This document shows positions 45,001 through 54,430 of a stretch of DNA of 64,000 nt, piece by piece. Within the stretch, counting starts at the first letter, position 1. Each line of letters starts with the position of its first letter. A program made the position numbers and the translations under genes. Origin of the DNA: Lucinisca nassula (Eukaryota > Mollusca > Bivalvia > Lucinida > Lucinidae); assembly GCA_963580285.1 (NCBI GenBank), contig CAUZLF010000761.1, forward strand, positions 1,766 to 65,765, given 5' to 3'. The notes under the pieces were generated by a model. It saw only the letters and a list, made by a program, of their open reading frames with translations. It was not told where the DNA came from and did no database searches.

Positions 45001-47763
45001 CAATTAATTTAATTACCATGATTGTTATTAATTATAATGTTCAGCTACACTGATTTTGAAGTTCTATATTCTGATGTTATATCAAATGCTAAGTATTATA
45101 AAGTTATCATACTATAATGGCTTGCCACACACTGTTGAGAAAGGATTATGCACATGAACTCATTTGCTGTATCAGAAATCTCAAAACCGGTTATTAACAA
45201 ACAGGGCAGACCCAGATCAGATGCCACGCTCTGCAGCCTCTGATCAGAGCCGACACTGTTTGCAAAAATTTCAGCCGTTTCCAAATAAATTTTGAAAAAA
45301 GCCTAAATTTTGAAATGGACTCATGCTATATATAAAGTGAAAGATTTCATTCAGTACAAATTGGGTTAAAACATGAATATATTGAAGACAATAACTGTCC
45401 GGTTTGTTACCCTTTTACCTACTAGTTTCTTAAGTGGATGTAATGAACACCCTTATAAACCCCACTTATTCCGTGATTTGGGTACTCCTGAGATACACAT
45501 GTTAGAACCACCTTGGTCTAATGAGCACACACATTCTATGCTTGCAGACGAAATGAGAAGAATGTCACCAATAAAACGGAAAATGTCAGTTTTAAGTTTG
45601 TGGAAGAAACGTTACAATAATGCTTACAGGCGACAAAGTGCATTTTTTTACATCTCCAAAATGGCTACTTTTTTATGAAAATCTTTGATACTTTTATTAT
45701 TTCTACTGCAAATATAGGTTGGTGCCTCATTGAGGTGGTTCTAACTAGTACCCATGACCTACTTCTTGGAGCAGTAATAAGAAAGATAATGTATGCCCCT
45801 GTAAACCCTAGTTTTCTCTATAAGGTGGTTTTAGTGTGTGTGTGGGGAGTGGGGTGTTCATTTTATGGACATGTTCACCTGACGACACCTTAAATTGTCA
45901 CCCTTGGGTGACTAAGATCTTTTTCCCCCAGGTTCAATTTTCCTTGATTATTACTTCTAATAATTAAATAAATGAAAGAAAGAAACAATGAAATAAAATA
46001 AATAATAAAAAAAAAACATTATTAAATAATTAAATAATTGCTTATTTATGGGTCCTGTGTGAGTACTGTAATGGAAGATAACGTTTTTTTTTTTTCACTT
46101 TTCTGCTCAACTTAAGAAAATTAATAATAAATTAGGCCTTAAATAACAATCAAAGTAATTAGAAAAAATTCTTCTGAAAGATCTAACAACACATTTCAAA
46201 AATGAAGACTTTCAATTATTTGCAAAATTTCAACCTAATCATAGGCTTACAGCCATTGGTTATATTATGTAACTTTGCCCGACCTACAATAGGATAAGCC
46301 CCACCTACAAATAATCATTAAACTGCCAATCACAACCATTACAATTTCAAGCCTTTTTCTTTACTTCTCAAAGAAAAGCTTGTTTAGCATTTTTCGTATA
46401 TGAGTCCTTTGGAAATGTTGTTCTCTGAAAACAAACAAAATAAAAAATCTTGAATGCCATTTGCTATGAGGTAATGCTTGGTGTATAAGATTAAAAGTTT
46501 TTGTTTTCCATATATAGCTCCTTAAAAAAAATAATAAAAAAATGCCATTACCAGAAAGTAATAAAATGACTGATAGAATAGGAAAAGATAAAAATCACCA
46601 GGAAAAAATAATTTGGCCAAATTGTCCTACAAAAAAATAAAAATAAAATAAATAAATAACTATTTTTTTGTTACCTAGTAGAGAAATTTCCATTAGAACT
46701 GAACATACTTTTTTTTAAAAGAGTAACACAATGCCTAAAATATATTTCATTTATTTATATGGTGAAGAATTTCTTTATTGCATGTTTTCCTTTAATTTAT
46801 TTATTTTTTCCACTTATGCCGCTGAACAAGACAATATCTACATTTGCAAACAATTTAACTCCAGATAAGCCATCTGATCAGGATCTTCACTGTTCATCAT
46901 GCAGTTTGCGGATTTAACAGATAGCTTATATTAAGTACATGTATATTGAAAGTAGAGAAATTATAATATTAAGTGAACATTTTTAAAAGAGTAACAAGAT
47001 GCCATCTGATCAGGATCTTCACTGTTCATCATGCAGTTTGTGAATTTAACAGATAGCTTATATTAAGTACAAGTATATTAAAAGTAGAGAAATTCTTATT
47101 TTAAATGAACATTTTACAAGATGCCATCTGATCAGGATCTTCACTGTTCATCATGTAGTTTGTGAATTTAACAGATAGCTGCTTAAATTAAGTACATAGA
47201 AAGTACTTACTGAAGAGAAATTTTAATTTCAAGTGAACATTTTTTAAAAGTGTAGCAAAATGCCGTCTGATCAGGATATTCACTGTTCATCATGCATTTG
47301 TGAATTATAGAAAAATAACAGATAGATTATATCAAGTGTATAGAACGTAGAGAAATTCTAATTTCAACTAAACATTTTTATCAGAGTAACAGGATGCCAA
47401 AAATATATTTCACAAAATTCTATGGTGAAAAATTTCCTGAGCATAATAACATGTTTTTCATTTTATTTAATTATATTTTTTTCCGTATATATGCCCATGA
47501 GGTGATATACCATACCAGTAGGTGTCATTTTCAATAAACAGTAATTATCTTCAATTATCATAGCCATTATATGGCTGATTAAAGCACTGGTCCTCCTGTA
47601 TTTGGTCCTCAAATTATACCCCTGGTCCTCTAGAGGACTTGGTCCTCAGTCCTCTGGTCCTCCAGTAAAAGTCCTCAAATTATACCTTCCCCATTTCCCT
47701 GACACGTATGAACCCTGCCAAGGGTGAAGCAAAGGCTGAGGTGTCAAAAAGAACTGGAAATGT

Positions 47764-48124
47764 GATTGTCTACGCCCATGGGCGTAGACATTATAGAGAT
47801 TGCGTTTAACACGGAAGTACAACCATTAGTTACCCACAATGCAGGTTGACCTTTATATTTAAATACAACAAGTATAAGCTTTCACAAGAAGAAAAAAATC
47901 TGCCCATTACAAGTATAACCTTTCACACAAAGAAGAGGCACACGGCCAGAGCTCTGACACAGAAAGCTATATGCTTTAACATTTGTACAAGCCTATATTT
48001 GCTGTGATTTTTGTACCTGCTAATGCAAAATATACATCTTCAAACTCTCGACCACGACTGGCCACTGCCTATCCTATTAGCTCCCCAGGAGCCTTCGGCT
48101 TTGGTGAGCTAAAAAAAAAAAAAA
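47764..48124. mobile_element. Short hairpin-ended element
   Basis: Begins with a perfect 24-bp palindrome at 47767-47790 (arms TGTCTACGCCCA/TGGGCGTAGACA). It ends with a hairpin at 48079-48110 (AGCTCCCCA, GAGCC TTC GGCT, TTGGTGAGCT) followed by an A-run. No tandem array. It looks like a minimal relative of the hairpin-A-run elements. Confidence 0.5.
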
Positions 48125-48560
48125 AACTTGCCTCGCCGTTAGAAAAATGTTTGGACTAATCTTCAATTATTCTTCTATAAAGTGTAGAAAAGTTATCAAC
48201 TTAACTTCTCCAACAGTTTTCAAGCATTCCATTTGATAGGGTGTTACAAGCATATTGAAGTTGCATATGTGCCTTTTTTAAAAGGTGAAAAAAATACTTT
48301 TTGACAAAATTACATCATCTGCAATTTTGACATTTCAGACATTATACTTCAGTCGGCACTATCCTTGGTGCAGACTGATAACTGGAATATTGCCAAAGAC
48401 AGTCAATTGTATAAAACACACTCTAGACATTCATATTTAATATGTGCTAAGCGTAGACCTAGCTTTTTGTAAAAGCTATACTTGTATGATTATAGATATG
48501 GAAAATTTGAAACCAATGTCTCTTTGTAGAATGCAGGAATGTCTTCTATCTCTATCTATC
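48125..48560. other. No feature recognised
   Basis: AT-rich, short ORFs only. Confidence 0.4.
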
Positions 48561-49560
48561 TTCCGGTTTTGCCCTAACCAGAGGAGGAGACACAGATGGT
48601 GTATATTACATACACTCCAGTTTTGCAGGATGAAAGCCTACAGAGAAATCGGGTAATTACAGTAGGGTTCTTTAACCTGCACAGGGGATGGTCCTCCCTG
48701 CCTTTGTAACCCAAGGGTTGTGGGTTCAATCCAAGAAAAATCCAGTTGAGTGCCCCAACCCCTGTAAGCTACAGATTTTTCTCCTCCTACTACACAAAAA
48801 ATGTGTGGTATATCTTTTATTACGTCTTTCTCCCAGAAGGGGACACAGAAAGTGTACATTATATACACTCCAGGTTTGCAGGATGAAAGCCTACACAGTA
48901 ATCATGTAATTAATGTAGGGGTGGAGCATGATAGCTCAGTGGTTCGTGCACTTGCCTCTGATGCTAGAGGTCCCGGGTTCGATTCCTGGCAGCGGGCGAT
49001 AAAATTTCGGTGTCCGAACATGCTCCATTGGCATCATTTGCAGGGATAAATGTCACTACGTGCACCGTCCTTCAGATCTGGACGTTAACTGGAGGCTCTG
49101 CAGGGCGAACCATCCCCGTACAGGTTAAAGATCCCTACCGTAATAACATGATTACAGTGTAGGCTTTCCTGCAAACCTGGAGTGTATGTAATGTATACCT
49201 GCGGTAATGGCCAAATGTGACCGACACAGTATCAGTAGAAAGAAAAAAAGAAAGGGGTCTTTAACCTGCGGGTGGCTCTCCCTGCACAGGGGTCTCCAGT
49301 TAACGTACCGATCGGAAGGACGGTGCACTTGATGAGTCATCATGACAATCATCCCTGCAAATGATGCCAATGGAGCTTGTTCGGATACCTTAATTTTATC
49401 ACCGCTGGCAGGGATCGATTTGTTTTGTTTGAATTGAGGATTAACGTCCCTGTCAACTGTATTAAGGGCCTATTAAGGTCATTTTGGAGACGTTGCTTCC
49501 AATTTTGTGGGAACCGGGGGCCTCCAGCAGTTCTAGCATCAGAGGCATGAGCACTAACCA
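48560..49560. repeat. Cluster of rearranged tRNA-derived SINEs
   Basis: At least three pieces. 48570-48800 combines a SINE tail (ATACACTCCAGTTTTGCAGG, TTTAACCTGCACAGGGG) with a head (CCTTTGTAACCCAAGGG, GGGTTCAATCC). 48915-49240 (+) is a full copy with ATAGCTCAGTGGTTCGTGC (A box), CCGGGTTCGATTCCTGG (B box) and body CCATTGGCATCATTTGCAGG. 49243-49560 (-) is the same SINE inverted and split at 49420-49511 by a family S 5' fragment. The minus copy's head abuts the MULE left inverted repeat. Confidence 0.75.
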
Positions 49561-49830
49561 CGGGCCCTAACCACTTCTATTTGAGGTGTTACCAGTAACA
49601 ATTTTGATTCTACTTCTAACCGGTTAAGTGCATGGCCAAAATTGGCATTGTCGCACTGCTATCACAGAATCTATCATTTGACGTATTGCAAAGCCAACTA
49701 CCAACTACCTGTATTGGGAGAAACTACACCTATTGACACGTTTACCGTGCTGTCAAAAATCGAATACAGACGCCGTGTCCTAAATACATGGGGGAGGGGG
49801 GGGTCGTTACTAAAACACGGAACGGAACGG
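49551..49830. repeat. Left terminal inverted repeat of the MULE
   Basis: Matches the complement of 54285-54430 in two blocks, 49551-49626 and 49763-49830, separated by about 138 bp unique to this end. The block at 49763-49790 is identical to the complement of 54328-54355. Next to it is a G tract (GGGGAGGGGGGGG), where the other end, in the same orientation, has a C tract. Confidence 0.75.
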
Positions 49831-49990
49831 AACGGAACGGAATAAAATAAGTTTAAAAATACTAAATTGCGGAACACTTTAGAGTTAGAATTTACTAAAT
49901 CACGGAACAGTTTTTAAAGGAAAATGACTAAAAAAACGGAACAACTGTGACTGAAAATCTACTAAAGTACGGAACAATGAGCTATAACGG
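49807..49990 (+). promoter_or_regulatory. Subterminal direct repeats of ACTAAA-N3-CGGAAC (candidate transposase sites)
   Basis: Five co-directional copies: 49809, 49861, 49894, 49927 (one base longer) and 49961. A run of GGAAC words (CGGAACGGAACGG) follows the first. At the other end the same motif occurs once, near 54290-54308. Regular spacing of 33-52 bp and exclusive location at the element end suggest protein-binding sites; this is inference. Confidence 0.55.
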
Positions 49991-50014
49991 AACATGTCAT
50001 TAGACACACTGAGC

Positions 50015-50020
50015 TTTATT
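50015..50020 (-). terminator. Polyadenylation signal AATAAA
   Basis: AATAAA lies 9 bp beyond the TAG stop of the transposase gene on the minus strand, an unusually short 3' UTR. It supports 50030 as the real end of the gene and fits a compact element. Confidence 0.6.
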
Positions 50021-50029
50021 TAAATGGTT

Positions 50030-51530
50030 CTACTGCAAACAGTTCGGACAGATAAATGGTCGGTCTTTATATTGAGACACATCTAATCCCAAACATTCTG
50101 GATGGTATTCAGCAGAGCACTGGTCACAGAGGAAATAATTTGTTCGAGTGTCTGGCATTTTACAAACACAAAACAGCTTGATTTCAGTTGTCTTTTTGAC
50201 TGCCTTCCTTCTTTTGCTTGTTGCTTTCACTGTGGAGAAGAGCTTCATACATTTGTCTTCAAGGCATTTCATTAAATGGTCCCTCATTTTATTTTGGATG
50301 TACTGCTCTTTTGCAGGATCCTTTCCAAATGCTAGGGCAGTGGCATTTGCCACTGCATATAAGCCACAGTCATGGCCATTTGGTTGCATGAAGCAATTGC
50401 TAAATTTCGCCTTAAGCACGTTTTGGTCGATCTTTACTAGGCTTGCAACGACCATCTGTTCCATATGGGGGAGGTCGTCATAAGCTGAGTCGTAGATGCC
50501 TATCTCGTCTTCCATACAGTTTATGTTTGACACTGTCAGCCAATGGGTTCCACGTGTGTCTGGACTTCGATTGATAATTTGTATGAATAACTTTTCATGA
50601 CGATCAAAGTCCAACTGTACTGCCAGTGTCGTCGATTGGAAACCCTCTAAATCTGGGAATTGGAACTGCAACAAGTTCATTGCACTGTCTATAATAGTGT
50701 CGTTCATCCACGCTCTCCTTGATTGTAGCAGTTTCCGGTCATTCACATTTAAATTGTGAAAAAGCTTTTCCTTATCGGCGGGAACCCAAACTTCAAGACT
50801 ATACCTAACATCCTTCAGTAACTGCGGTGACTTTGGTGTTGAAGTAATCAAATTAATAAAGTCTGGTTGATCTGAATTACTTCGCTCTGGTGTTTCCTGA
50901 AGTTCCATATGGGGTAGGTCGTCATCGGGTTTGATCTCTTGTTCGTCTTCGGTTTGGATCTCTTGTTCGCCTCTGAGTTCGTTCTTCACTTCTTCTTCTA
51001 AATTGATTAGTTCATTTATGGATTCTTCTAGTCCATGGACAACTCTGCTAAGGTTGATCTTTGTTCTTTTTTGAATTTCTGGTGAAACATCTCCTGGTCG
51101 TGGGCGTTTTCTTCCAGCCTTTTGTTTGGTTGGCCTCGTGTTTTTCCTTACAACAGCAATATTCTTCTGTATTGCTAGATCATCGTCGTCTATTTCCATT
51201 CGTTGCCCAATTTTTACCCCAAGGATATGGACACAATTCTTTTTAATTGGACATGTACATGTCTCTGTCGGATAAAGCTTTACAGTATAAACTGATTTTT
51301 GGTCAGCGATGACGAACACACCCAGTTTAGCTGAAAATGCTATGCTGTCGGTTGAGGCTAACAGCTTTGCTCGTAGGACTCGGCTATTGTCAGAGTCTGC
51401 AGACTTTGGTACATCCAAAACTTCATCTCCATCAATCTCCTTCAGGACCCGGTCACGTAGAGAAGAGACAATGTCTTTTGGATGGCACATTAACTTTCTG
51501 GATTCAAACTCTGTTATATTTGTAGCAAAT
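50030..51530 (-). CDS. Exon 3: SWIM zinc finger, Ulp1/C48 protease and PHD finger
   Basis: SWIM: CTCPIKKNCVH at 575-585. An acidic, Glu/Asp-rich linker (about 651-700) follows, and FINLITSTP at 708-716 resembles a SUMO-interacting motif. The protease shows AWMNDTIID (757-765, substrate groove of the Ulp1 fold), GTHWL with H813, IYDSAYDD with D831, and QPNGHDCGLYA containing Q866 and nucleophile C872: a complete His-Asp-Gln-Cys set. PHD ligands: C938, C940, C952, C955, H960, C963, C978, C981. The internal ATG at 51490 could start a stand-alone protease-PHD protein, but the splice acceptor at 51531 and open frame upstream favour the fusion. Confidence 0.88.
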
Positions 51531-53936
51531 CTGTATACATGAAAAAGACGGAACGGTAATATGAAAATGGTGAAAAATGGTGCTATTGTTCCGTTTTTGC
51601 TTTACTGTTCCGTTTTCATGGTGAAAAAGACGGAACAGTGAAGCAAATACGGAACAGACGGAACAGACAAGCAAATACGGAACAGACGGAACAATAGCAC
51701 CATTTTTAATGGTGAAAAAGCCGGAACAGTAAAGCAAATACGGAACAGACAAGCAAATACGGAACAGACGGAACAATAGCACCATTTTTAATGGTGAAAA
51801 ATGGTGCTATTGTTCCGTTTTTGCTTTACTGTTCCGTTTTCATGGTGAAAAAGACGGAACAGTGAAGCAAATACGGAACAGACGGAACAGACAAGCAAAT
51901 ACGGAACAGACGGAACAATAGCACCATTTTTAATGGTGAAAAAGCCGGAACAGTAAAGCAAATACGGAACAGACAAGCAAATACGGAACAGACGGAACAA
52001 TAGCACCATTTCTAATGGTGAAAAATGGTGCTATTGTTCCGTTTTTGCTTTACTGTTCCGTTTTCATGGTGAAAAAGACGGAACAGTGAAGCAAATACGG
52101 AACAGACAAGCAAATACGGAACAGACAGAACAATAGCACCATTTTTAATGGTGAAAAAGACGGAACAGACGGAATAGTAAAGCAAATACGGAACAAACGG
52201 AACATAGCATCATTGTAAGCAGTGCTTTATGTATAAAATCTACACATACCTGGTATATTTTGGTTTCAATCTAAAGGTCCCCATCCCTGCCTTTCCTCTC
52301 CGTATTTCTTCTAAATAAAAACCCTGGATTAGCTTGAGAGACATGAGGAGTGAATCCAATGGCACTTCCTTCCAGCTTTGGAAATCCTTTAATAGATAGT
52401 TAAAACCTTCCGACTGGTTTGTTGTTATGCCATTGTTTGGATCGAACTTGCAAGTGTCAGCAATTGACCAGGCACAGAAATAGCCAAGCTTTGGTTCCAC
52501 TGCTTTCTGGAAATATCTTGTATAGTCATCATCCCACTGCTTTTCCTTCTGCTTTATCATTTCAGCACATTCTCGTTCCGTCACCGTTCGTAAGATATCG
52601 TAGAGATCATTCACATAACTAGATCTATCTACTTTTGGTAAATTATCAGTCAACCATTTTTGTACATCTTGGCGAAGGTGACGCCAGCACCCAATTTGCT
52701 TCAAAGACGTTTGGTTTCTGATGGCTTTCACGATTGCTGTCTCCATATCAGTCACTATTGGTATTCCTCTCAAATTTTTTACCAAGGAGGACAATATCTT
52801 AAAAAAGTGGTCATGAGTCTCAGTTAGTTTTCGTTCATGAACAAGAAAGAGGCCAGCTACCAAAGGATTGTTTTCAAATAAAATATGTTTGAAAACCAGT
52901 GGCGATACATAAAAATCCCCAAGATTGAATGTTGTGTCATAGCTCAGTAAGATGTCATTATTTTTCAATTTCAGAGTGTCATTGAGTTCTTCAATCATTT
53001 CTGTATCACCAGCAACACAGCAGAGGTCTGGATAGGTGGCCAAGAAGTGAATGAATCCACCCTCGTACGCTAGTTCATGCGTATTGTATATTGCATCTCT
53101 TGTAAGACGAATTTCTTCTTGTTTTCCTGCTTTTGCATTGTGCAACTGTTTGATGTTTCTTGGTTTTGAAGTTGCATCATGTCCTACAACGTTTTCGCAA
53201 ATAAAGTTTTTATACACTTTATGTGGCTTTTCGATCTCTATTTTCTTCTGTATAGTTTGCATCACCGATGGTTTAGTACGGAAGAAAGGTTCGGAAGTTT
53301 TTGCATTCCCATGAGGCAACATTTCTGACAGAGATTCGTCACCGAGATAGTGAATAATAATGTTTCCATTGCCGTGAATTGGAAAGTAAACTTCCTTTCG
53401 AAATCCTTTATTTGGGCGGTTGTTACATTTTATGTAATAATAAGACTTCAGATATTTTGGATCCGATTTTGGCAGCGGCTTTCTGTTTCCTTGGTTTGTC
53501 CACCTGAAAAAGTATTTAGATCCACCAGTTAGATGAGCCATTGAAACAATAATAACTGGAACACTATTACGGTACATTATGATACTGCATTTAAATATCT
53601 ATAACGTTATACCATAATAAAATCAGATTCCACAGGCATAGTCATTTAGATAAGACATTGAACTTTGAAGAATAATAACCGGAACATCATTACGGAACGT
53701 TGAGGGAATGGTTGTAAAGATACATGTATGATTACTTACGAATGTCCGTCTGATTTCCAATCTTCAATCTTTGATTGATCTTCACCACTGAATATGTATA
53801 GGTCTCCTCCTGATGGTCGGAATTGTATGTTCGTAACAACCTCTTTAGCCTTGAATAATGACAAGATTTCTGTTGTCCTTAGTGAAGCTCCCCTTATATA
53901 CTTTCCATTCTTTGGATCTAGCACTGCCTGTGCCAT
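50030..53936 (-). CDS. MULE transposase fused to WRKY/GCM1, SWIM, Ulp1 protease and PHD domains (983 aa, 3 exons)
   Basis: Exons 53740-53936, 52250-53503 and 50030-51530 join at C|GTAAGT...TTTTCAG|G and CAG|GTATGT...ATACAG|A, giving one open frame. Start chosen: ATG at 53936 in context TCAACAATGG (A at -3, G at +4); the frame is open five codons further, but only from a TTG. Residues 59-125: WRKY/GCM1-like. 185-435: MULE DDE core (D255, D318, C338-x2-H341, E431). 575-585: SWIM CxC-x5-CxH. About 735-915: Ulp1/C48 (H813, D831, Q866, C872). 938-981: PHD C4HC3. Basic GRKRPRPGD at 623-631 may be a nuclear signal. By family, it should bind element ends, cut DNA, cleave SUMO-like conjugates and read histone tails; the combined role is inference. 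No frameshifts or internal stops. Confidence 0.88.
51531..52249 (-). repeat. Intron 2 filled by a 224-bp tandem palindromic repeat of GGAAC motifs
   Basis: ATGGTGAAAAATGGTGC recurs at 51567, 51791 and 52015, an exact 224-bp period with about 2.9 units. Each unit has CTATTGTTCCG and CTTTACTGTTCCG on one side and their complements CGGAACAGTAAAG and CGGAACAATAG on the other, so every unit can fold into a large hairpin, with CAAATACGGAACAGAC repeated in between. The GGAAC word is the same as in the element ends. Units are nearly identical, implying recent expansion or gene-conversion-like homogenisation. Confidence 0.9.
52250..53503 (-). CDS. Exon 2: end of WRKY/GCM1 domain and MULE transposase core
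   Basis: Starts at the Trp of DGHSW. Contains KSYYYIKC (85-92) of the WRKY/GCM1-like domain and a linker, then the transposase: LLSYDTTFNLGDFYVSPL (D255), GIPIVTDMETAIVKAI (D318), IGCWRHLRQDV (C338, H341) and TTNQSEGFN (E431). This spacing and the CxxH between the second D and the E are typical of the MULE/PF10551 group. The final codons KYTR span the intron 2 junction. An apparent upstream start at 53577 is intron read-through. Confidence 0.88.
53740..53936 (-). CDS. Exon 1: N-terminus and first part of WRKY/GCM1-like domain
   Basis: 65 codons plus two bases. Begins MAQAVLDPKNGKYIRG and ends EDWKSDGHS at the junction. DWKSDGHSW corresponds to the strand that carries WRKYGQK in plant WRKY proteins and its counterpart in GCM1/FLYWCH-type domains. 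The start is supported by a good Kozak context and by the first in-frame ATG after the region of GTTAACGTCG repeats (54003-54030). Confidence 0.8.
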
Positions 53937-54124
53937 TGTTGATACTTTCAAGACGATATATTTTGCCTTTTTACTACATTATGTGAAAAATTGTACTGTA
54001 TAAACGTTAACGTCGTTAACGTCGTGAATTAGTGCTTAGCAACGATGTTACGTCTTGTTCGTGCGTCCCGTATTGTGACGCCTTGCAATTTAGTGTAGTG
54101 TATTTCAATAACGTCACGTAAACA

Positions 54125-54300
54125 TATGTTCCGTTTCTAACAATCTATATGTTCCGTGTGTTCCGTTTTTGTTCCGTTTCTTACCATTCCGTGTGTTCCG
54201 TTTTTGTTCCGTTTCTTACCATTCCGTGTGTTCCGTTTTTGTTCCGTTTCTTACCATTCCGTGTGTTCCGTTTTTGTTCCGTTCCGTTCCGTCATTCCGT
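54125..54300 (-). promoter_or_regulatory. Right subterminal 35-bp repeats (GGAAC) upstream of the transposase gene
   Basis: CCATTCCGTGTGTTCCGTTT...CTTA repeats with starts at about 54184, 54219 and 54254 (period 35 bp), plus partial units at each side; read inward these are AACGGAACA direct repeats. They lie about 200-350 bp upstream of the start codon, so they may serve both as transposase sites and as promoter elements. Confidence 0.6.
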
Positions 54301-54430
54301 GTTTTAGTAACCAGCGAGGGGGGGGGGCATGTATTTAGGACACGGCGTCTGTATTAACCTGTTAGAAGTAGAATCAGAATTGTTACTGGTAACACGTCAA
54401 ATAGAAGTGGTTAGGGCCCGTGGTTAGTGC
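54285..54430. repeat. Right terminal inverted repeat of the MULE
   Basis: Complement of the two left blocks without the 138-bp extra segment. Contains a C/G homopolymer tract at 54318-54327. A third copy of its AGAATTGTTACTGGTGACAC segment lies outside the element at about 54645-54680, same orientation. Confidence 0.75.

Larger units (their letters stand above)
36470..47692. mobile_element. Head-to-tail dimer of a non-autonomous long-TIR DNA transposon
   Basis: Two near-identical 5.6-kb copies (36470-42094 and 42095-47692), offset exactly 5,618 bp. The outer ends are GGGGAAGGTATAATTTGAGG and its complement ending at 47692, flanked by ATTTCCCT (36462-36469 and 47693-47700), extendable to a 10-bp CATTTCCCTG if one G/C is assigned to the duplication. 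The junction reads TATACCTTCC|GTATAATTTG, missing the very tips. Only a handful of differences separate the copies (for example 38388/44006, 39589/45207, a 21-bp deletion near 46520). No transposase; ORFs inside are shadows of nested repeats. An assembly duplication cannot be excluded. Confidence 0.85.
49551..54430 (-). mobile_element. Mutator-like (MULE) DNA transposon encoding a WRKY/GCM1-MULE-SWIM-Ulp1-PHD protein
   Basis: About 4.9 kb bounded by inverted repeats. Right end, read inward on the minus strand: GCACTAACCACGGGCCC, CCAGTAACAATTCTGATTC, ACAGACGCCGTGTCCTAAAT, TTACTAAAACACGG, then many GGAAC words. The left end matches this but carries about 138 extra bases at 49626-49763. One three-exon gene (50030-53936) fills the interior. 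All coding parts are intact, so the element could be recently active. Target-site duplications are not evident at the outermost boundary, and the outer 17 bp overlap SINE-like sequence, so the exact termini are uncertain. Superfamily assignment rests on the transposase (DDE with CxxH) and its SWIM and WRKY/GCM1 partners. Confidence 0.8.

Noticed and set aside
48915..49010. Possible functional tRNA gene (A and B boxes present)
   Set aside because: The body does not fold as a cloverleaf with a paired acceptor stem and continues into a SINE body that recurs inverted at 49243-49560.
51504..52009. Minus-strand ORFs of 73-93 codons rich in Phe, Leu and Ser (MVLLFRLFRICLSV...) in the repeat upstream of the protease
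   Set aside because: They are translations of the 224-bp intronic repeat; the two ORFs are the same text one period apart and lie between a strong donor and acceptor.
53504..53577. Start codon at 53577 for a separate 445-residue transposase protein
   Set aside because: The first 25 codons are intron 1 sequence ending at a TTTTTCAG acceptor; joining exon 1 completes the WRKY/GCM1-like domain in frame.
53937..53951. N-terminal extension of five codons (KVST...) for the transposase
   Set aside because: The extension begins with TTG, not ATG; the ATG at 53936 has a better context.
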